NCBI GenBank assembly: GCA_030737835.1
Contig: JAUJYN010000012.1
Span: forward strand, 13,130,729-13,194,728
DNA from: Acorus gramineus
Taxonomy: Eukaryota > Streptophyta > Magnoliopsida > Acorales > Acoraceae
Length of the DNA: 64,000 bases
Direction of reading: 5' to 3'
Shown: positions 57,137-64,000 of the stretch, piece by piece
How positions within the stretch are numbered: the stretch's first letter is position 1
Layout: the number at the start of each line of letters is the position of its first letter
Notes under the pieces: generated by a model
Database searches by the model: none
Told to the model about the DNA's origin: nothing
What the model saw: the letters and a program-made list of their open reading frames with translations, nothing else
Translations under genes and position numbers: made by a program

Positions 57137-59854
57137 GTACTGGAAGTTAACAATCTCCCTCACAATACTTACACTATATATTGCAATTTTTTTCTTCTCT
57201 TCCCTCTGTTTCTTCCATTTCTAATGGTGCCTTTGGACGCCCTTAAAAACACCAAGAATTGACCTGCCATGACTCCAGAAACCTCATGCTTTCTCCAACC
57301 ATGTTTTCATAGTTTTTTTTACTGGATTGCAGGCACCATTGCTCACAAGCAAAATGTGGGGTCCAAGAACTTGCAAGATCTCATGAAAAGATGTGTTTTA
57401 CTTAAAATCCAACAAATTTACTTTCCAAAACCATCCACAGCAATGAAGGTTCACTGAAGGTAAACCAGGTATCAGAATTATGATTGTCATTCCATGTGCA
57501 GGTTAAGCAGCACTTTGTGAGTTTGAATTGCACCAGATCACAGCCGTCCGATCACAAGTCTGCCTGCCAAATCTACCCCTTTGTTGATCCTTGACCCTCC
57601 AATGGAATTGGTTTCTCTTCCATTTGTTATCTGTCTCACTGCCGACCATGGATAAATAAATGAATGGGATGTTATATCAGTTTTCAATACCTCTCAACAT
57701 TTTTCCAATTTTCCTCTCTTTAAAGAAGAGAGACAACTTTCATGATTCTTGAATAACAGGATCATTAGATATCTAGTTCCACATAATTTCTGAATAGTCT
57801 TTAGATAGATTTCCTTTTCGATTAAAAAAAATGCATGAATAAGGTCACATTTCACATTCCATCTGTTACATCTAAGACCACAGTTGATGCTTATCATCAT
57901 GCCCAATTAACTATTCTGGTTTAACTAATTCTCAAGGATAGGCATCCACTAGTTAAGCATCACTTTAGTAACTTTCCCCCCTTTGGTTGGTGGATAAGAT
58001 ATTGGGGTGTAAATTAGGTTTACTGCCATTGAAGAGAGAATTATATGATTTTGTGTTTGATTGTTATTTCTTTCCACATTTGTATAATTTTTTTTGCCGT
58101 TGGTGTTTGTCTCATTAAAATTGTATTTATAGTTTCATATGGATGGTAAAAAATTAACAAAGTATACGTCTCATCAGGTATAACTATAACAAAGTATGTT
58201 TAATCAGGTATAACTATGAGAGTTTTAAACTTTTTTTTCAAATGAAATCCAATCAATGTTGGATCATTTTTTTTATCAGTCTCTAATAAAAGGTTGACAA
58301 GGGTTCAAAATTATTCATGTTAAATATGCGAATGGATGCTTGTCAGGTCTCATTGGAATGAGATTGACAGGTACTGTAATTCAACATTGATCCCTCCTCT
58401 TCTTCTACATCAAGCATATTCTTCCCTTTGTCCATTTATTTTATTCTTTCTAATAAACGAGATCTTAGGGAAATAAGTGAGAGCTTCACAAATAAAAACA
58501 AAGACCAGTGCACAATGTTATGTTATGACTTATGAGATTCTCTCAAGTTGTTGTTTTTCTGTATTTATTTTTTTATTTTTTATTTTTGGAAACAGAAAAG
58601 CATGGCCATTATGTAGAGATATTAGGTTATACTATTTTTAATTTAGTTGTAGGTAGCTCCAAATTATTTTAGTTTTTTTCGGTAAGGAACTCCAAATTAT
58701 TTTAGTTGGTTGGGAAGAGTTGATCTAAGAGAGATGTTAAGTTTTTGTTATTTATTTATTTACATTAATGAATTCAAGGGACACCAAGTTGTTGTTGTTG
58801 GTTCCCCCAATCCATCCTTCTCTAAGCAAAATCATCCACAAATGCCATGAAATGCATTCACAAGCAACAATTAATACATGGGAAAACATTATTATTAATG
58901 GTGACCAATGTTCATGAAAATTGTTATTTATAGAGACAAAAACGCGTGAATTGGATTGCAAGAAGGGTATGTTTTGTGCTTGTATTAGTTGTGGCAGACG
59001 ACTTGCTAGGTTTAACAAAAGAAAAAGCCAATTTTTACAATATCAATATATATACAACCATACATTTTTAATAATATAAAATAAAATGAAAACTTTGGGC
59101 ACGAGAAAGTGGTTGCTTGACATATCTCAGTTTTCCCATTTGGTTTGCCAAAACGATGTTCCCACTAAAGAATAAAAGATCAAGCCGACATTGTCCCCAA
59201 AAGTTCTACACATTTTATTATTATTATTATGAGGGAGAGGGAGAGGGAGATGTGTCCAGATGTTGGAAAAATAAAATCCAGATTTCTCTGTCTCAGAGAA
59301 AAAAAAACAATAAAGAAGCCAAAAAAACAAAGGCCCACCTCCAGCAACAAAAATATCAAAAGAAAACCTTCTGCATGTCCTCTAAAAGTTCACTTTTTTG
59401 GGCTAAAAAACACAAGATTGGTGAGGCTCTCAAAAGAAGACAAAAAGATACACAGGTACTTGAAAAAAGGTTTTTCAGAGGAAACATATACATTTTGTTT
59501 GAGGATTGATTCGATGAAACAAATTTTGATCAATTGTTAATCCACAAATAACACCACTACATGAACCACCAAGAGAACCAGAGGCAATGTTTCAAAGAAT
59601 TTAAATGAGACCAAATAAAAATGAACAATTCATTATATCTCCATTCTATACATACTCACATGAACTGAAAGGATCATAAGAAAGCAAAGCTAAAGAACCA
59701 AAAACAACAACTAAACTATAACATAATAATCCTCCTAAAAACAAACCTCTCTCTCAAAAAAAAAAAAAAAAAAAAGTATCTAAAATTCAAAACACCCAAT
59801 CTCACTTTTAAAAATAAACCCATTAAAAACATCCAAATATCAATTACACCCAAC
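57137..59854. other. Convergent intergenic region (fibrillin and VQ 3' ends)
   Basis: The first few hundred bp should be fibrillin 3' UTR, and the last roughly 200 bp the 3' UTR of the minus-strand VQ gene. The rest is AT-rich without a convincing gene; plus-strand frames at 59.1-59.5 kb are lysine-rich low-complexity sequence that I do not accept as coding. Confidence 0.5.
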
Positions 59855-60325
59855 TCATGAAATGTGATGAGCCTCCCCAAAAGCATCCAAATATGAAGAA
59901 CAACTCAAAGCAGGTACCAATGGCAGCTCACTCAACCCATGCATGAACACATCAAAATTCAGGTCCCCCAACATGTTGAGGTACCCATTAGTATTATGAG
60001 TCCCCTCCTCCACCACCAACTCCTCCTCCTTCACCACCGCCACCGGAGGCGGCACGGTTTCCTCCTCGGAGACCGTGCGGGCGGCGCTGCCGCCTCCCTT
60101 GCACCTCTTCCTCTTCCTCCGGCCGCCGACGCCGGTGCCGGAGGTGGGTTTTCCGGTGAGCCTCTGGACGAGGTCCCGGAAGTTGGCGGCGTCGGTTTTT
60201 ATGATCTCCGGCGTGAACACGTGGATGATTCGTATCTTGGGCTTGAAAGAGCCGCTGCCGCCGCCGTCGTCGCCGTGGCCACCGCCGCCTCGCATGGCGG
60301 CGGACCTCCTCGGCGTGTGTTCCAT
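59855..60325 (-). CDS. VQ motif-containing protein (VQ17/VQ25-like)
   Basis: A single-exon gene of 156 residues. The VQ motif is FRDLVQRLTG at residues 49-58 (FxxxVQxLTG), the signature of plant transcriptional co-regulators that bind WRKY factors. Before it is FKPKIRIIHVFTPEIIKTD, typical of this subgroup; after it is a basic nuclear localisation patch, RRKRKRCK (69-76). The C-terminus has short acidic/hydrophobic patches (NGYLNMLGDLNFDVFMHGLS). Intronless structure is usual for the family. In Arabidopsis, by memory, VQ17 (At2g42140) and VQ25 (At3g58000) lie beside fibrillins PAP13 (At2g42130) and PAP7 (At3g58010), as here. Interaction partners are not visible from sequence. Confidence 0.93.
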   Translation of the reverse strand: MEHTPRRSAAMRGGGGHGDDGGGSGSFKPKIRIIHVFTPEIIKTDAANFRDLVQRLTGKPTSGTGVGGRRKRKRCKGGGSAARTVSEEETVPPPVAVVKEEELVVEEGTHNTNGYLNMLGDLNFDVFMHGLSELPLVPALSCSSYLDAFGEAHHIS

Positions 60326-61094
60326 GGATTTGGAGAGTGAATTGTTTGTGAGGGAGAGAAAGATAGGTTGGGTTTGTGTTTATAATTGAATTGATTGGAA
60401 GATCTGTGTGTGTTTATATAGAGAGAGAGATGGAGATTGGTGGAAGTAGTGATGGCTTTATATATATATATTATGTGGAAATAATGAGAGGGAGAGGTGG
60501 GGAGGGATGTTATGTTTGTTGGGAGGCAATGAGGGAAGGTTTGGATGAAGTGTGTTTGAGTTTATGTGACAACCAGGACACATATTCTTTTAATATATGT
60601 GTGTGTATACATGTAGATACATATTCTTTTAATATATGTGTGTGTATACATTTATATGTATGTACAGGGCGATCATGAAATAAGAAAATCTAGTTGGAGT
60701 CCTAAGTCAGCTCATAAAATGGGGTTCTATATATGTATATTAAAATTTTTGAGTAAATGTTTTAATCATGTTAATAATAAAAAAATCAAGACTAAGAAAA
60801 AAAAATGATAATAATGATTAAAAATAAAATATAACAAAAAAAAAAACTCATCGAGTTCTTCTTTAAAAAAAAATCACAAAAATAAGATCATTTCTTTTAT
60901 AGAAAATAAACAAATCCCTATAAAATAGAATATACTAAAAATATATTAAATATATAAAGATACAGATGAGATTTTTTAAAAATCACAAAAAAATACTTTT
61001 CATAATGATATCAACAAATATTACATTTTCAAATAAAACTTATAAATTTAAAATAAATAGGAAGACATATTCAAGTTATTTAAAAAAAAAATTA

Positions 61095-61345
61095 ATTTTA
61101 GAGTGTTGTTACACATAGTTTTTATTCCAGCCTCAATCCCAATCTCATATGCGTTGATAGAAAATTATCAGAGCGTATACTCACCTTAGCAATGCATATA
61201 TGATATTTATTATAATATATGCTTTACTTATTGTAAAAACATGTACCTTATTAGATGATATATATTATTTTAAAAAAATTCAAAGCACTTTTAAATTGAA
61301 TTTAGGGCTACAAAATGGACTGAATGTAAAATTATCATTAAGTTT
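61095..61345. mobile_element. AT-rich TGTAACA-family MITE
   Basis: Starts GAGTGTTGTTACACATAGTT and contains CAATCTCATATGCGTTGATA, as in the copy at 50.03-50.32 kb on the other strand. Ends TGGACTGAATGTAAAATTAT. Non-coding. Confidence 0.6.
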
Positions 61346-61971
61346 AATGTCAAAAGCTTAACATAAAAAAAAATTCTTGAATTTGGGGGTTCTCTTGAAG
61401 AAGGGGCCCTAGATGGTCGCCTACCCGGCCTATAGTCAGGGCCTGCCATGTGTATGTATATAAATAGATGAAAGGTGCTTTTTTTTTTCACATGAACATG
61501 CAAGGTATCAAGGCTCCTCCATGTAGCAACCAATATATTTTTATCAAGTGTGAACTCTTATCGGTTAGAGACTTTCTTATCCACTCACTTTCATCAAAAC
61601 AAAGTCTAATAAAAGGTTGATTTTATTTTTTGATTTCCCCTTTCTAGTGATTTGAAGTGGTTTTGACCAATAAGATAAAATACATAACATTCTATGAGCT
61701 AAAATACATAACATTCTATGAGTTTGTATTTATGGTTAATTAAAAAAAATTATGTTAAAAATATCCTCATCATTTCAATAATTTTGAAACAATTTTGAGA
61801 TCAAAGAATACTTTATTCCCCGTTTGGTTAATGGTATTTCACTATTTTGTGGTGGATTGTTCTGGTTTCATACTAGAAGTATCAGAAAAATGTGAAAATA
61901 CACATGTTTGGTTGGTAGTAATTTAAGAATTATTAATCTTCTCTCTCATCACTTTTGATATTTAAATAATT

Positions 61972-62246
61972 GGGATTTTTAGTTTTAAGTCCCCACAAAC
62001 CATCATATTTAGTGATCGATCCCTCCCTTCTTCGTATTTAGATTTTAGTCCCCCGATTTAAAAGATAATTCATGGATAGGTCCCTCACAGGGACTAAAAA
62101 GTAAATTAAATAATTTATGGATAGGTCCCTCTCAGGAACTAAAAAGGAACTATCATTTAAATCTGGGGACTAAAACCTAAATACGAAGAAGGGAGGGATC
62201 GATCACTAAATATGATAGTTTGTGGGGACTTAAAACTAAAAATCCC
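61972..62246. mobile_element. Long-hairpin MITE with about 95-bp arms
   Basis: The left arm (GGGATTTTTAGTTTTAAGTC, CCCACAAAC, TTTAGTGATCGATCCCTCCC) is a near-perfect reverse complement of the right arm (GGGAGGGATCGATCACTAAA, GTTTGTGGGG, GACTTAAAACTAAAAATCCC). The loop contains two 30-odd-bp direct repeats (ATGGATAGGTCCCTC...GGGACTAAAAA and ATGGATAGGTCCCTC...GGAACTAAAAA). It interrupts an older GTTTGGTTGGTAG-type element. Confidence 0.85.
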
Positions 62247-62730
62247 TAATATGTAACATGCAACTTATTTAGGGACTCATTCTCATTTGTGTTTAATTTT
62301 ATGTGTGGTTATTTTATTTATTTTATCATTAAATATTTATTGAGTGGTATTGCTAATTTTTTCATAATTGTAATATAGTTAAGGAGATAAATTACATATA
62401 TATGTGCATGATATAGCCGAAAATGGATTACTACATAGAAAGAGAATGTACGTAAGAATTCATTAGCCATGTCTAATAAAATTTGGATTCTTAATAAAAT
62501 GATTTATACAAAATAATAAAATGTTCCAAATAAGATCTAAAGTAAGATATTTTAGAAACATATCACTACCGTAATCATAATTATAGAATGCTCTAGTTTT
62601 CCTGATGTCACAATTAAGACCAATGGTGTCACATTAACAAATTGATTTTAAAACATTCTCTCTCCTAAATTTTGCAAAACATGATCTTATGAGACTTTTT
62701 ACTTATATGATATTCACACTTAAAAAACTA

Positions 62731-62990
62731 TTGTGTTCGGTTGGATTGGGTGAATTGTTGATTTTAAGTGCTGATTTATAATTTTTAAGTACAGATAATA
62801 TAAGTGTTGATATTTTAAATGAAAAACTGTTTGATTCAACAAGAAAAATAAATGTTTATCTGTGGTGTTTATAGAATGATATTTATGTCTATTTATAAAA
62901 TATTTTTTAAATAAATGTTAATCTGTTTACTTATTAAAATAAAATTATTCGTCAATAAATATTTATAATAAACACTTAAAATAAATACCT
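62731..62990. mobile_element. MITE, copy B of the 4797-5122 family
   Basis: TTGTGTTCGGTTGGATTGGG at the left, with internal TAAATGAAAAACTGTTTGAT, CAACAAGAAAAATAAATG, TTTATAATAAACACTTAAAA in the same order as copy A. The right TIR is diverged. Confidence 0.65.
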
Positions 62991-63269
62991 AAATAAGAAA
63001 TAATTTTTTAGCATGGACGACTTTTTATTGCATTTCCTTTTCTTCTCACAAAGTCCCAATTCCCAAACACATCTTCCGTTGACGTAATAGTCATGTCGTC
63101 GATGTAATTTACGAAAACGCCTTCACAATCTCGCTTTGAAGGGGCAGAAAATGTAGGGCTATTTACGTCATTCATGTGAATCCCGTCTGTTTCTTGCAAA
63201 GTCGACACGCACAAGTTTTTGTTCCCGCGTGTTCTGGAACGTAGAGGGGCATTTTCGGTACTGAAATTT

Positions 63270-63300
63270 CTCTCTCTCCTTTCTCTCTCTCTCTCTCTCC
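63270..63300. repeat. CT microsatellite
   Basis: (CT)n interrupted by one CCTTT, about 30 bp, in a locally GC-richer block. Possibly a 5' leader on the plus strand; unproven. Confidence 0.75.
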
Positions 63301-64000
63301 GCGTGTTTTTGTTTGTACGTGTAAACCGTAACGGGGAAGCTAAATCTGAACCGTGCATCCTCACCATCAAAACCATGGTCCACCGTGATCTTTTCTTTTC
63401 CCAAACTGAGAACATTATATTAGGCTCATCCAGATCATTTTCAACGGTTCAGATTTTAATTTAAATTTTATGTCTGCACAAATTCTTACAGAAAAAATAA
63501 ATACAACCAAAGATGCGCATCTAAGTTTTTTCATAATAAATTAGAAAATGTTATAATTAACCCTCCGCGTAGTCAATTTTTTAGATCACACGTGATTTAA
63601 TTTTTTTAAACGTAAACATTTATTAATTGAAATATATATTTTAACAAATAAATAAATAATACTCAATGAATTGAATGTAACATTTTTTATATATATTTTT
63701 TTTAAGAAATTATATATTACTTTTGATAATTTTATATATTGAGTTAGATGGCATAATGTCTTTCCAAAATATATCTCTTAAATATACCTCACTTAAATTT
63801 TGTTATTGCAAAAATATCTATCTTGTATCTTCTATTGCAAAAATACTTCTATTATATTTGAAAGTCCTACAACGGTGCCCCTATGGTTAGATGTCGTGAA
63901 ATCTAGTTAGAAGAGTTCTGTTAATCCCTGTAAATTGTCTAAAATGCCCTCTAAAGGGCCAAAAAAACAACCGTTCCTTTCTTTTTCATGTGAACCCTCT

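Larger units (their letters stand above)
60326..64000. other. VQ promoter, then gene-free MITE-rich region to window end
   Basis: The VQ leader and promoter lie at about 60.33-60.55 kb. Beyond are (GT)n/(AT)n-rich stretches (60.58-60.66 kb, with a 45-bp direct repeat of the ACATATTCTTTTAATATATG type), a TGTAACA-family MITE (61.10-61.34), a long-hairpin MITE (61972-62246), a second copy of the 4.8 kb MITE (62731-62990), and at 63.0-63.46 kb a GC-richer block with a CT microsatellite that may be the promoter/leader of a gene beyond the window. No complete gene seen. Confidence 0.5.

Noticed and set aside
59117-59540. Lys-rich plus-strand ORFs of 103-130 residues
   Set aside because: Simple-sequence composition (TAT, GAG and A-rich runs), overlapping frames, no family similarity.
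63008-63464. Gene at the right end (overlapping minus and plus ORFs)
   Set aside because: Both cross the CT microsatellite and have no recognisable domain. The block may be a promoter or leader of a gene outside the window.
1-64000. tRNA, rRNA, snoRNA, CRISPR or organelle-derived insertions
   Set aside because: I looked for B-box GGTTCGANTCC with a matching acceptor stem, rRNA-like conserved blocks and plastid gene sequences and found none convincing. tRNAscan-SE and a plastid/mitochondrial BLAST would settle it.

Overview
This is a gene-poor stretch of a flowering-plant nuclear genome. The evidence is spliced genes with GT-AG introns, chloroplast-targeted enzymes, plant-only families (FAD2, VQ, LEA, fibrillin) and AT-rich intergenic DNA filled with small inverted-repeat transposons. 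I cannot name the species. Exon structures were read by eye, using splice sites, codon phase and family similarity, so individual boundaries may be off by a base.

Layout, left to right: a 5' partial SANT/bromodomain gene (-, 352-1396, running off the left edge); a conserved plant protein of unknown function (-, 3029-3943); NSE4, the kleisin of the SMC5/6 complex (+, 5931-8901, 7 exons); chloroplast enoyl-ACP reductase (-, 10135-13510, 12 coding exons plus a 5'-UTR intron); a KH plus CCCH zinc-finger RNA-binding protein of the KHZ type (+, 17907-22370); a ribosomal protein eS27 gene with a damaged exon 2 and a multiplied promoter (-, 23133-24911); a LINE fragment (about 25.8-26.2 kb); protein N-terminal asparagine amidohydrolase NTAN1 (-, 26267-30763, 9 exons); a group 4 LEA protein (-, 33430-34559) behind a dense G-box promoter; FAD2, the ER oleate desaturase (+, CDS 44535-45692, with a 1.8 kb 5'-UTR intron); a plastid fibrillin (+, 51669-57136, 7 exons); and an intronless VQ-motif regulator (-, 59855-60325). 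The stretches 34.8-42.4 kb, 45.9-51.6 kb and 60.4-64 kb hold no recognisable gene, only MITE-type elements, simple repeats and AT-rich DNA.

The genes do not form a pathway. Three concern lipid or plastid biology (ENR, FAD2, fibrillin), but plants rarely cluster such genes by function and I treat this as coincidence. Gene order is more informative: from memory of Arabidopsis, KHZ1-FAD2, KHZ2-LEA4-5 and the SANT/bromodomain-unknown-VQ-fibrillin set are each neighbours there, so this window may preserve or combine ancestral linkage groups. No clearly new biological system was found. The most unusual local structures are the repeated core promoter and broken exon of the eS27 locus, a TIR element carrying a GC-rich insert (47.25-47.60 kb), an LTR-like relic in an NTAN1 intron, and several long hairpins.
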